A stretch of 64,000 nt of DNA from Cyclina sinensis (GCA_012932295.1 JAAONU010000003.1:31668361-31732360), one strand, 5' to 3'. Positions 1 through 12,830 are shown, numbered from the stretch's first letter. The notes: a model not told the origin generated them from the letters alone. Made by a program: numbers and translations.

Positions 1-1227
1 ATGATGTAGGTATCTTTTTGCTTGTCGATGACACAGTAGTGTCTGTCTATCCTATGATTTGTCTACAAACTTGCAAGCGTGTAGTCTCCTGCCGAATGAA
101 ATGGAATAAAGTACTATCAACAGTAGTATTTAGAACGTCGTTGGGAAAAATTCATTTTAGTCTAACTGTAACATAAAGAGATGACAGTTAATTTTAGGTT
201 TCATTCATTCATTTTTTTTATTTATTTATTCATTTATTTATTTATTTATTTAAATTTTAATCTCTTCAGACAGACTCCGTATTAACAACAGTTCGACGTC
301 TAGAATTGAAGCCTGCTGATCACCTATCAGTTCGATCGCTTTTAATTCTGTCGCACTTTAAGATCCTGGGACCTCTACATTTAGAACTGGGAAGGGAAAG
401 GCATTCCTCGATTCAATACCTTACCCTGTATTGAAAGAACATATTGAAATGTAAAACAAACGGAAGGTTTTGTAATATAAACCGACAAGTGTCGCTGCCT
501 GCGGGTCAATTTCAATTTAACTATTCTTTCTGCCTAATATATTTCAGTTTTCATTTAGATTCAGAACTCTCTTAAAATTAAGACAGTCCATTTGTCGTTT
601 AAGCGGGCATTGTTTGACAAGCACACAATGGAAACTAACTTTATGCACTGCAGTGCTAGGACTAACGAGGAATGGCAAAACCCGTACCTCCTGTCTTTCG
701 GTTCATTGTAATACTTTCCGAGGATGACTCTGCTTTGAAAATCAGTCTGGAAGTAAATGTTAATACATTCATACATTCTATGTCAAGAACAATTAAATAC
801 TGTCCTCTGTTCCTGGTATTTCATAATGGAACCATTTTTTTACCTTTGTCTTTTCTCAAAGAAATCCAACATAGTATCCCTCGAAGAAAGTTTTAAGTGT
901 TTTCCATTACTTTAGGCAGACTTATTACCTAGGAATTATTTAGTTGACAATAATATTTCAGACATCAAAAATGCAGAGACTGAAAAAATAAAAGAATTTA
1001 GATATGAGAACATGAAATCAGGGTGCAGTGATTCGATTCAATTGCGGTATCACGCGACAGAGAATATTAATTATCAAAACAATTACTTTATGTATGTGTA
1101 TGTTACGTTCTAGAGTATCCTCTGCCAGTTGAACAATCTTCTTCACAATTATATCAAAAGACTAAACAAATAAATTTGCAAGCGACATTATTAAATCCTA
1201 CTTATTTGAAATCCACGCTATTGGTGT
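1..1227. other. gene-free AT-rich stretch
   Basis: No supported gene. Short open frames around 561-896 occur on both strands and have no recognisable domain or splice context. A TTTA/ATTTATTT low-complexity run lies at about 210-255. Confidence 0.5.
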
Positions 1228-1326
1228 TGTAGAGGTATAATACGATACTTATTCTTCCCAAAATATCAGCTAACTTTCACGGGGATGTAGCGAGTGTCCG
1301 CTGGTAACATACAGTGTTCAAATTAA
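1228..1326 (+). mobile_element. diverged tRNA-related SINE fragment, copy 1
   Basis: The stretch from the AGAGGTATAATACGATACTT motif through TATCAGCTAACTTTCACGG to GTGTTCAAAT aligns by eye with 60,363-60,493 (AGAGGTATAATACGGCACTT, then TATCAGCCAGCTTTTATGG, then GAGTTCAAACC). The second copy keeps a readable Pol III B-box-like GAGTTCAAACC and an A-box-like TGACGTGGTAGAG segment. In this copy the B box is decayed. Two such copies in the window indicate a dispersed SINE family. Confidence 0.55.
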
Positions 1327-1578
1327 TTTAATGAAAACAGTGTCACGGCACAAATTTTATGGGTGAACTTTTAGAAGAAAATTGAAAGACTGTTGCTAAT
1401 GTCATCATTATGTTATGGCATTGCTGTTCTTCTTAAGGCATCCACTATAATCCAATAATCCAAAGCACGGATAAAAGAAAGATAGCGTAAAACCTGCGCA
1501 CTTTTACGATTTCTTCAACATAGGCATAAAGATGTTTAAACTAGAAACTGGGTCTTTCTCCTCTACAAGTCTCCTTAT

Positions 1579-2880
1579 TATGCCCCCACTTCAAAGAAGA
1601 GGGGGTATATTGCTTTGCATTTGTCTGTCAGTCGGTCCGTCGGTCCGTAGACCAAATGGTTTCCGACCAATAACTAAAGAATGCTTAGGCCTAGGAACTT
1701 CAAACTTGGTAGGATGATTGTCCATCACCAGTAGATGACCCCTATTGATTTTGGGGTCAAGGGGTCAAAGATCAAAGTCACATTGACCTTGTAGATAGAA
1801 ACGGTTTCCGACCAATAACTAAAGAACGCTTAGGCCTAGGAACTTCAAACATAGTAGGATGATTGTCCATCACCAGTAGATGACCCCTATTGATTTTGGG
1901 GTCAAGGGGTCAAAGGTCAAGGTCACATTGACCTTGTAGGTAGAAACGGTTTCCGACCAATAACTAGAGAACGCTTTGACCTAGGTTCACCAAACTTGGT
2001 ATGCTGGTTGGTCATTACCAGTAGATGACCCCTATTGATTTTGAGGTCTTTAGATCAAAGGTCAGGCTCACAGGGACCTTCATCCTAAAAACGGTTTCCG
2101 ATCAATAACTATAGAACGCTTTGTCCTAGGTTCACTAAACTTGGTATGCTGGTTGGTCTTCACCAGTAGATGACCTCTATTGACTTTGAGATCATTAGGT
2201 TAAATGTCAAGATCACAGAGACTTTCATCCTTAAAACGGTTTCCGATCAATAACTAGAGGACGCTTTGACCTAGGTTCACCAAACTTGGTATGCTGGTTG
2301 GTCATCACCAGTAGATGACCCCTATTGATTTTGAGGTCATTAGGTCAAAGATTAAGCTCACAGGGATCTTCATCCTAAAAACGGTTTCCGATCAATAACT
2401 AGAGAATGCTTTGACCAAACTTGGTATACTGGTTGGTCATCACCAGTAGATGACCCCTATTGACTTTGAGGTCATTAGGTCAAAGGTCAAGATCACAGAG
2501 ACCTTCATCTTAAAAACGGTTTCTGATCAATAACTAGAAAACGCTTTGACCTAGGTTCACCAAACTTGGTATGCTGGTTGGTCATCACCAGTAGATGACC
2601 CTCTATTGATTTTGAGGTCATTAGGTCAAAGGTCAAGCTCACAGAGACTTTGACTCTAAAAACGGTTTCCGATCAATAACTAGAGAATGCTTTGACTTAG
2701 GTTCACCAAACTTGGTATGCTGGTTGGTTATGACCAGTTAATGACCCTTATTGATTTTGAGGTCAGTAGGTTAAAGGTCAAGGCCACAGGGCCCTTGATC
2801 TTAAAAACGGTTTCTGATCAATAACTAGAGAAAGCTTTGGCCCAACCACAAGCAATTAGGTGCTGCCGGGGGGCATTTAT
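1579..2880 (+). repeat. 145-bp tandem array inside a TATGCCCCC...GGGGGCATT bounded element
   Basis: The motif ACGGTTTCCGA recurs at 1,801, 1,946, 2,091, 2,236, 2,381, 2,516, 2,662 and 2,807, a spacing of 145 bp except for one 10-bp deletion. About nine units are present, the first starting near 1,655. Each contains a CACCAGTAGATGACCC segment and GGTCAAAGGTCAA motifs. The array is preceded by TATGCCCCC plus GTCGGTCCGTCGGTCCG and ends at GCCGGGGGGCATTTA, so the outer ends are short inverted complements. That suggests a non-autonomous DNA element whose core expanded in tandem. A diverged relative starts at 42,301. The open frame at 1,532-1,717 only reads through this repeat. Confidence 0.8.
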
Positions 2881-5800
2881 GTTTTACAAACATTTCTTGT
2901 TTATATGTTGTAAGAGAACATATCTTATTCCTTTATGTGATTATTTTCTTACTGTAAGGTAAAATATATGCAGTCATGTCTTACGTTTTCAGTGCCTTGC
3001 TCTGGGTAACCTTTATTGAAATCCTTATTATATATATCAATAAGTATATATCAAGTAAATAAGTACCGTATTTTATATGATATTTATTTACCCCTACCAA
3101 TGCCATAATGAGATTCTGATATCGAAGTAAACTATAGTATATATGGGCTTCAAATTAGCTTATATTTATACGTATACTGCTGTGAACAATAAGGCAAATG
3201 TTTACCGTGTAGATTTGGAGAAATTTGTAATTGAAATCACTGATACCAAGTGTTCATTTATTTAGCAAGTATAACGGCTTCTTAACAATCGAAATTTTAA
3301 ACGAAAGATGCTCATTTTAATTCTAATAAAAAGTTAATGTTTTAAAACAGAAACAAAATGCCAAAACCTACAGAAAATATGGCTCGAGCTGATGCCTAAG
3401 CTGAAAAGGGCTTAGACAAATTATTGGAACCGCTTCATGGCTAAGACACCACAGTTAAAAGGATTTGTTATTATCATTTTTCTCGAAAAGTACGATTCGC
3501 CATTCACAGCTATTCTTTCCTTTACTGTGTGTGTACTGTTAACCCTGATAACACAGCTGTGCTTTGAAGAATTTATCAAATTTAGTTTGTTAAATGGAAG
3601 TTAAAAATGGCATTATTATACTATTCTCTCATCTGTATACGTGTCCTTAATTTCATATCAAGGCCTGAAATTCAATTCTAACTCGAATTTGCTGCCTGTT
3701 ATCTCTATGTCTGGAACATACCAATTAAAGAAAATGATCTACGTGGGTTGTATATTTAGCCGATATATCTCGCAGAAAACTTCAAGCAGTAGGACATTTT
3801 TATTTTTTTTTTCACCGTTGATTCTTATAACTTAAGAACGTTTTTCCGCCACAAAAACTCAAATATCACATCAAACGTTAACGGACGCCAATATCCGTAA
3901 AACGAGTGGTCAATGTCATGTGATCAATTTTGAATATGTTAGGCAGACAACAATAGTGGATCATTCAAAACGTAAATAAATTAAAAAAGATAGGTAGACC
4001 AAAACGCACTCGGAAGTGTGTGGTCGTCAAGACTTCTACAATATTTACTGAGAAGAAAAACTGTAAATTTACAGAGGAAGAAGTACGATCAATCGAGAAG
4101 AAAATATCGAGTGTTGTTTCTAAAAATAATTCATGTATGCAAATTAGCATCTTCCGACTAAATCCAAGCAATGGCGGAGAGGTTACAGAAAACGAAAGTA
4201 GGCGTTTTATTATCCGCAGACATCGACGAACAGAAGCTAGTTATCAGTGAAAATAAATAGCATATTTTCTTTTTAACAAGTTCTCTATGCACTGGTGTGA
4301 ATATTTGCATTAATTGACAATAACGCTATATTTTTGTTAATGGACGTTATTATCATTTTAATATACATTTCACTGGATAAAGATATAATAATCCCTAAAG
4401 TCGACAATGTAGTCTCTTGCAAGTTTATTGTGCTTATTATGCATGTTACTTCAGATTTGCTCCTTCATCCTGTTTGCCATGAAGATGAACAGGCACGTTT
4501 ACATGGCAACAGCCGTTTCTCTTGTCGATTTATTCTGTGCATTAAATTTATAGTTATAGGCACCCGTAAATGACATGGATTTAAATATCACCCTGGCAAT
4601 GAATATGATTCCTTCCTCACATCCTGCTTCGACAAAACTGAAACACTCTTCTCTGTTGAAAGTGGTGGGTATTATTAATCTCCTGACCTAGTAAGCAGTG
4701 CTTTGTTGAGTTTGCTGTGTAAATTTAGTATAAGGTAGGCATTCGATCAGTCTGAATTCTTTATTTCTTCTGTAAAAGAAATGTCTTGGTGAGATTTTCT
4801 ACAGCTTTGTTCTTATTAAAAACCTTTCTGATGCTCTTTATTCTCTTCCAAATAAATAAAAAACCTGACATTCAAGAAAGTCCATTCGTTTTTTTAACTG
4901 TATGTGTACTGTTTAAAGGCAGTAAGTCTGTTTTGTAATAATCTGTACTGGATAAAAACCGAAAAAGTACCCATTTCAAGATATTCGATATTGGACAACA
5001 GTCTTAGTGCCTTGAAAAAATCAAATATATAGATCTATTACGTTTTTATATAACAACAATCTGAAATTACATGTTACTTCAGATTCGCTGCTTTTTGCCT
5101 CTTATGTCAGAAACGTGACAATAAAATGGAAAGTGAGGTTGTATTGTCCGTAAAATTTTGAAAGTCTTACAAAAAGATTTTTACAAGAAAATTTCAAAAG
5201 GTTTTTTGTTGTAGTTTTTAGTTTCTCTAAAGATATTTTGGATACATGTGTAGATGAGCTTCTGTATGAATATCTTTATCAAACAATGATAATATCAGCT
5301 GCACTCGTTTAAAACATTGATTTTGCCTTCAGTTTGGAATAGATTATTACACAATTCATTTTTTCAATGCTTTGATTAACCATGCTTAAATAATATTCTT
5401 GGAAAGCCTAGCTAATTATTAGCAAACATTTTCTACTCAATCAAGGACAAACGCATTGTGACATTTCATGTTTTTATTACCTCAAACATGACAGAAAAAA
5501 CTGTTGAGGACTTAACAAGCCTATGAATGGAAACCAGTGCTACTACTGATAGTACCTTTAATTTTGTTTATTATCTTGTTTTTATGTTAATGTGCTAAAC
5601 CTATTCTACAACTTCATGATGCTGTTAAAAATTACTAACTCTATGGCACCTTTGAAAACGGATTTCTTGGCAAAATCGTGTAAGTCACGAGTCAGTAAGT
5701 AAGTTCTGATTTAGTACAGAAGTTTATTTGACTATAAAACTGATATAATAGTTTCCTATACTGGCTGTTATGCTATGTGGATATAGAATCGAAACCTGTA

Positions 5801-6421
5801 ACATTTTGTTTGGGAAGGGAATTACTTTCTGTAAAAAGCCAACACAAGTAAACATCGAACCCTTAAATATAACTGTTTTGGAGCTTCATGTCGCATTGGT
5901 GTATAAAAAACTAAGTTTCTTTTTAGAACCTTTTTCAGTTATTGAGTATTAAGTCATCTGTCAAATTTTATTTCTACGTTATATCCTTAAGTAGGAATTT
6001 TAAGAAAACGAGAGAGTTTTTCTGAAGTTAATACGTTTGACAAGAAACATACACAGTAATTTTAATTTTGAAGTGGAAAACAGATTGTCCGTCACGATAT
6101 TTGAAATCTCATTTTTAAACAAAACATTGAACAATTCAGTAACCGATTGTAGTGTATTTTAAGTACAGTATTTTTTTTCTGGGATAACTTATCGTTTGAT
6201 CGGGTTGCCTGTATGATTGAAGCATTTATAAAAGTTAAGCTATTTCCAGTACTCTGGGACACTTCAAGACAAACAAACGTTACATATGCTGAGGCATTCC
6301 TATGTAGTTAGAACTGTCAGTCAGAGAGCAGGTCCCCTGGATTAACAGTCTAGCCTTTTAACTCTGGACCACTGCTGTTCTTAACTTAAAACGTATATCA
6401 AATAAACATGTCAAAGATACA
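2881..6421. other. gene-free AT-rich stretch with one coding-like patch
   Basis: Long A/T-rich intergenic DNA. The only coding-like patch is a plus-strand frame at about 3,957-4,250 containing a GRPKRTRK basic segment followed by Glu/Lys-rich sequence. It has no in-frame ATG at its start and no clear splice partners, so it is not called as a gene. The 3' end (about 5,970-6,075) is duplicated at 13,798-13,903. Confidence 0.45.
5969..6075 (+). repeat. direct repeat, left copy (flanks satellite transposon)
   Basis: About 105 bp beginning TTTCTACGTTA and containing AAGAAAACGAGAGAG and GACAAGAAACA is repeated in the same orientation at 13,798-13,903, with scattered substitutions. The copies lie on opposite sides of the 6.4-kb element. 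Confidence 0.7.
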
Positions 6422-6430
6422 GTTATAAAC
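6422..6430 (+). repeat. target-site duplication, left (GTTATAAAC)
   Basis: The 9-mer GTTATAAAC directly precedes the left inverted terminus. An identical 9-mer follows the right terminus at 12,874-12,882. Because the element ends can also be read as CAAG...CTTG, the duplication could equally be scored as 7 bp (TTATAAA). Confidence 0.8.
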
Positions 6431-6479
6431 AAGTCTGTGAAGTTGGCTGTGGGATCAACATTCGACATTCGACATTCAA

Positions 6480-8885
6480 TGTCCCGCAGTGCATTGGACA
6501 TTCAGCAGGACATTCGATTTGATGCATGTTTTTGAATGTCCAGCAGTGCATTGGACATTCAGCAGGACATTCGATTTAATGCATGTTTTTGAATGTCCAG
6601 CAGTGCATTCGACATTGGGCAGCACATTCGATTTGATGCATGTTTTTGAATGTCCAGCAGTGCATTGGACATTCAGCAGGACATTCGATTTGATGCATAT
6701 TTTTGAATGTCCAGCAGTGCATTCGACATTCAGCAGGACATTCGATTTGATGCATGTTTTTGAATGTCCAGCAGTGCATTCGACATTGGGCAGCACATTC
6801 GATTTCATGCATGTTTTTGAATGTCCAGCAGTGCATTCGACATTGGGCAGCACATTCGATTTGATGCATGTTTTTGAATGTCCAGCAGTGCATTGGACAT
6901 TCAGCAGGACATTCGATTTGATGCATGTTTTTGACTGTCCAGCAGTGCATTGGACATTCAGCAGGACATTCGATCTGATGCATGTTTTTGAATGTCCCTC
7001 AGTGCATTCGACATTGGACAGCACATTCGATTTGATGCATGTTTTTAATGTCCAGCAGTGCATTGGACATTCAGCAGGACATTCGATTTGATGCATGTTT
7101 TTGAATGTCCAGCAGTGGATTCGACATTGGGCAGCATATTCGATTTCATGCATGTTTTTGAATGTCCAGCAGTGCATTCGACATTGGGCAGGACATTCGA
7201 TTTGATGCATGTTTTTGAATGTCCTGCAGTGCATTCAACATTCAGCAGGACATTCGATTTCATGCATGTTTTTGAATGTCCAGCAGTGCATTCGACATTC
7301 AGCAGGACATTCGATTTGATGCATGTTTTTGAATGTCCAGCAGTGCATTGGACATTCAGCAGGACATTCGATTTGATGCATGTTTTTTAATGTCCAGCAG
7401 TGCATTGGACATTGGGCAGCACATTCGATTTGATGCATGTTTTTGAATGTCCAGCAGTGCATTGGACATTCAGCAGGACATTCGATTTGATGCATATTTT
7501 TGAATGTCCAGCAGTGCATTGGACATTCAGCAGGACATTCGATTTGATGCATGTTTTTGAATGTCCAGCAGTGCATTGGACATTCAGCAGGACATTCGAT
7601 TTGATGCATGTTTTTGAATGTCCAGCAGTGCATTGGACATTGGGCAGCACATTCGATTTCATGCATGTTTTTGAATGTCCTGCAGTGCATTCGACATTAA
7701 GCAGGACATACGATTTCATGCCTGTTTTTGAATGTCCCGCAGTGCATTCGACATTCGGCACGACATTCGATTTGATGCATGTTTTTGAATGTTCTGCAGT
7801 GCATTGGACATTCAGCAGGACATTCGATATGATGCATGTTGTTGAATGTCCAGCAGTGCATTCGACATTGGGGAGCACATTCGATTTGATGCATGTTTTT
7901 GAATGTCCAGCAGTGCATTCTACATTGTGCAGGACATTCGAGTTGATGCATGTTTTTGAATGTCCTGCATTGCATTGGACATTCAGCAGGACATTCGATT
8001 TCATGCATGTTTTTGAATGTCCCGCAGTGCATTCGACATTCGGCACGACATTCAATTTCATGATGTTTTTGAATGTTCTGCAGTGCATTCGACATTCAGC
8101 AGGACATTCGATTTCATGCATGTTTTTGAATGTCCCGAAGCATTCGACATTCGGCACGACATTTAATTTCATGCATGTTTTTGAATGTTCTGCAGTGCAT
8201 TCGACATTCAGCAGGACATTCGATTTTAATGCATGTTTTTGAATGTCCCGCAGTGCATTTGACATTGGGCAGGACATTCGATTTTAATGCATGTTTTTGA
8301 ATGTCCCGCAGTGCATTTGACATTGGGCAGGACATTCGATTTGATGCATGTTTTTGAATGTCCTGCAGTGCATTCGACATTCAGCAGGACATTCGATTTC
8401 ATACATGTTTTTGAATGTCCCGCAGTGCATTCTACATTCGGCAGGACATTCGATTTCATACATGTTTTTGAATGTCCCGCAGTGCATTCGACATTCAGGA
8501 GGACATTCGATTAAATGCAAGATTTTGAATGTCCTGCAGTGCATTTGACATTGGGCAGGACATTCGATTTTAATGCATGTTTTTGAATGTCCCGCAGTGC
8601 ATTTGACATTGGGCAGGACATTCGATTTGATGCATGTTTTTGAATGTCCTGCAGTGCATTCGACATTCAGCAGGACATTCGATTTCATACATGTTTTTGA
8701 ATGTCCCGCAGTGCATTCTACATTCGGCAGGACATTCGATTTCATACATGTTTTTGAATGTCCCGCAGTGCATTCGACATTCAGGAGGACATTCGATTAA
8801 ATGCAAGATTTTGAATGTCCTGCAGTGCATTCGACATTCAGCAGTACATTCGAATTCATGCATGTTTCTGAATGTCCCGCAGTGC
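6480..8885 (+). repeat. 57-bp satellite array, plus-oriented arm of first element (about 42 units)
   Basis: The unit is 57 bp, exactly 19 codons, and mostly lacks stops in several frames, which gives long open frames on both strands. Units alternate between a GGACATTCAGCAGG type and a CGACATTGGGCAGC type. The segment 8,231-8,517 is repeated almost exactly at 8,517-8,803 (a 286-bp, five-unit block). Confidence 0.9.
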
Positions 8886-8985
8886 ATTCGACATTCGAAT
8901 GCACTGCTGGACATTGAATGTCGAATGTTGGTCCCACTGCATCTGTGAAGTTGGCTGTGGGATCAACATTCGACATTCAATGTCC
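8886..8985. repeat. internal fused termini of two foldback elements
   Basis: After a plus unit the sequence flips to inverted unit sequence, then GAATGTTGGTCCCACTGC, which is the right-terminus pattern seen at 12,842-12,859. At 8,941 this joins ATCTGTGAAGTTGGCTGTG, the left-terminus pattern seen at 6,433. The right terminus has lost its outer AACTTCACAGACTT and the left has lost its first bases, so two elements abut through shortened ends. Confidence 0.8.
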
Positions 8986-11818
8986 CGCAGTGCATTGGAC
9001 ATTCAGCAGGACATTCGATTTTATGCATGTTTTTGAATGTCCAGCAGTGCATTCGACATTGGGCAGCACATTCGATTTCATGCATGTTTTTGAATGTCAA
9101 GCAGTGCATTCGACATTGGGCAGCACATTCGATTTGATGCATGTTTTTGAATGTCCAGCAGTGCATTGGACATTCAGCAGGACATTCGATTTGATGCATG
9201 TTTTTGAATGTCCAGCAGTGCATTGGACATTCAGCAGGACATTCGATTTGATGCATGTTTTTGAATGTCCAGCAGTGCATTCGACATTGGGCAGCACATT
9301 CGATTTGATGCATGTTTTTGAATGTCCAGCAGTGCATTGAACATTCAGCAGGACATTCGATTTGATGCATGTTTTTGAATGTCCAGCAGTGCATTCGACA
9401 TTGGGCAGGACATTTGATTTGATGCATGTTTTTGAATGTCCTGCAGTGCATTCAACATTCAGGAGGACATTCGATTTCATGCATGTTTTTGAATGTCCCG
9501 CAGTGCATTCGACATTCGGCACGACATTCGATTTGATGCATGTTTTTGAATGTCCAGCAGTGCATTCGACATTGGGCAGCACATTCGATTTCATGCATGT
9601 TTTTGAATGTCCAGGAGTGCATTCTATATTGGGCAGGACATTCGATTTGATGCATGTTTTTGAATGTCCAGCAGTGCATTCGACATTGGGCAGCACATTC
9701 GATTTCATGCATGTTTTTGAATGTCCAGCAGTGCATTCGATATTGGGCAGGACATTCGATTTGATGCATGTTTTTGAATGTCCTGCAGTGCATTGGACAT
9801 TCAGCAGGACATTCAATTTGATGCATGTTTTTGAATGTCTAGCAGTGCATTGGACAATCAGCAGGACATTCGATTTGATGCATGTTTTTGAATGTCCAGC
9901 AGTGCATTCGACATTGGGCAGGACATTCGATTTGATGGATGTTTTTGAATGTCCAGCAGTGCATTGGACATTCAGCAGGACATTCGATTTGATGCATGTT
10001 TTTGAATGTCCAGCAGTGCATTGGACATTCAGCAGGACATTCGATTTGATGGATGTTTTTGAATGTCCAGCAGTGCATTGGACATTCAGCAGGACATTCG
10101 ATTTGATGCATAATTTTGAATGTCCAGCAGTGGATTCGACATTGGGCAGCACATTCGATTTCATGCATGTTTTTGAATGTCCCGCAGTGCATTCGACATT
10201 CGGCACGACATTCGATTTGATGCATGTTTTTGAATGTTCTGCAGTGCATTGGACATTCAGCAGGACATTCGATATGATGCATGTTGTTGAATGTCCAGCA
10301 GTGCATTCGACATTGGGGAGCACATTCGATTTCATGCATGTTTTTGAATGTCCAGCAGTGCATTCTACATTGGGCAGGACATTCGAGTTGATGCATGTTT
10401 TTGAATGTCCTGCAGTGCATTCGACATTCAGCAGGACATTCGATTTCATGCATGTTTTTGAATGTCCCGCAGTGCATTCGACATTCGGAACGACATTCAA
10501 TTTCATGCATGTTTTGAATGTTCTGCAGTGCATTCGACATTCAGCAGGACATTCGATTTTAATGCATGTTTTTGAATGTCCCGCAGTGCATTTGACATTG
10601 GGCAGGACATTCGATTTGATGCATGTTTTTGAATGTCCTGCAGTGCATTCGACATTCAGCAGGACATTCGATTTGATGCATGTTTTTGAATGTCCCGCAG
10701 TGCATTCTACATTCGGCAGGACATTCGATTTGATGCATGTTTTTGAATGTCCTGCAGTGCATTGGACATTCAGCAGGACATTCGATTTGATGCATGTTTT
10801 TGAATGTCCAGCAGTGCATTGGACATTCAGCAGGACATTCGATTTGATGGATGTTTTTGAATGTCCAGCAGTGCATTGGACATTCAGCAGGACATTCGAT
10901 TTGATGCATAATTTTGAATGTCCAGCAGTGGATTCGACATTGGGCAGCACATTCGATTTCATGCATGTTTTTGAATGTCCTGCAGTGCATTCGACATTCA
11001 GCAGGACATTCGATTTCATACCTGTTTTTGAATGTCCCGCAGTGCATTCGACATTTGGCACGACATTCGATTTGATGCATGTTTTTGAATGTTCTGCAGT
11101 GCATTGGACATTCAGCAGGACATTCGATATGATGCATGTTGTTGAATGTCCAGCAGTGCATTCGACATTGGGGAGCACATTCGATTTCATGCATGTTTTT
11201 GAATGTCCAGCAGTGCATTCTACATTGGGCAGGACATTCGAGTTGATGCATGTTTTTGAATGTCCTGCAGTGCATTTGACATTCAGCAGGACATTCGATT
11301 TCATGCATGTTTTTGAATGTCCCGCAGTGCATTCGACATTCGGAACGACATTCAATTTCATGCATGTTTTGAATGTTCTGCAGTGCATTCGACATTCAGC
11401 AGGACATTCGATTTTAATGCATGTTTTTGAATGTCCCGCAGTGCATTTGACATTGGGCAGGACATTCGATTTGATGCATGTTTTTGAATGTCCTGCAGTG
11501 CATTCGACATTCAGCAGGACATTCGATTTCATACATGTATTTGAATGTCCCGCAGTGCATTCTACATTCGGCAGGACATTCGATTTGATGCATGTTTTTG
11601 AATGTCCTGCAGTGCATTCAACATTCAGGAGGACATTCGATTTCATGCATGTTTTTGAATGTCCCGCAGTGCATTCGACATTCGGCACGACATTCGATTT
11701 GATGCATGTTTTTGAATGTTCTGCAGTGCATTCGACATTCAGCAGTACATTCGAATTCATGCATGTTTTTGAATGTCCCGCAGTGCATTCGACATTCGGC
11801 AGGACATTCGGTTTCATG
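8986..11818 (+). repeat. 57-bp satellite array, plus-oriented arm of second element (about 50 units)
   Basis: Same 57-bp unit. A higher-order duplication is visible: the block ending near 10,540 recurs ending near 11,395, a shift of 855 bp or 15 units, including the same rare variants (GATATGATGCATGTTGTTG and a shortened GCATGTTTTGAATG unit). Confidence 0.9.
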
Positions 11819-12830
11819 CATTTAATCGAATGTCCTGCCCAATGTCGAATGCACTGCAGGACATTCAAAAACATGCATGAAATCGAATGTCCTGCCTAAT
11901 GTCGAATGTAATGCTGGACATTTAAAAACATGCATGAAATCGAATGTTCTGCTGAATGTCGAATGCACTGCTGGACATTCAAAAACATGCATTAAATCGA
12001 ACGTCCTGCCCAATGTCGAATGCACTGCTGGACATTCAAAAACATGCATGAAATTGAATGTCGTGCTGAATGTCCAATGCACCGCAGGACATTCAAAAAC
12101 ATGCATGAAATCGAATGTCCTCCTGAATGTTGAATACACTGCAGGACATTCAAAAACATGCATCAAATCAAATGTCCTGCCCAATGTCGAATGCACTGCT
12201 GGACATTCAAAAACATGCATCAAATCGAATGTCCCGTTGAATGTCCAATGCACTGCTGGACATTCAAAAACATGCATCAAATCGAATGTGCTGCCCAATG
12301 TCGAATGCACTGCTGGACATTCAAAAACATGCATGAAATCGAATGTCTTGCTGAATGTCGAATGCACTGCTGGACATTCAAAAACATGCATTAAATCGAA
12401 CGTCCTGCCCAATGACGAATGCACTGCGGGACATTCAAAAACATGCATGAAATTGAATGTCGTGCTGAATGTCCAATGCACCGCAGGACATTCAAAAACA
12501 TGCATGAAATCGAATGTCCTGCCCAATGTCGAATGCACTGCGGGCATTCAAAAACATGAATGAAATCGAATGTCCTGCCCAATGTCGAATGCACTGCTGA
12601 ACATTCAAAAACATGCATGAAATCATATGTCCTGCCCAATGTCGAATGCACTGCGGGACATTCAAAAACATGCATGAAATCGAATGTCCTGCTGAATGTC
12701 GAATGCACTGCTGGACATTCAAAAACATGCATGAAATCGAATGTCCTGCCCAATGTCGAATGCACTGCGGGAAATTCAAAAACATGCATGAAATCGAATG
12801 TCCTGCTGAATGTCGAATGCACTGCTGGAC
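11819..12830 (-). repeat. 57-bp satellite array, inverted arm (about 18 units)
   Basis: From 11,819 the same unit appears as its reverse complement (GACATTCAAAAACATGCAT). This produces a large potential hairpin with the last ~1 kb of the plus arm. Units here follow a different variant order from the plus arm, so the arms are related but not a recent exact copy. Confidence 0.9.

Noticed and set aside
9097..11899. Very long open frames (845 and 925 codons) on opposite strands
   Set aside because: Both are readings of the 57-bp satellite; the period is a multiple of three, so any stop-free unit stays open. No signal of a separate gene.
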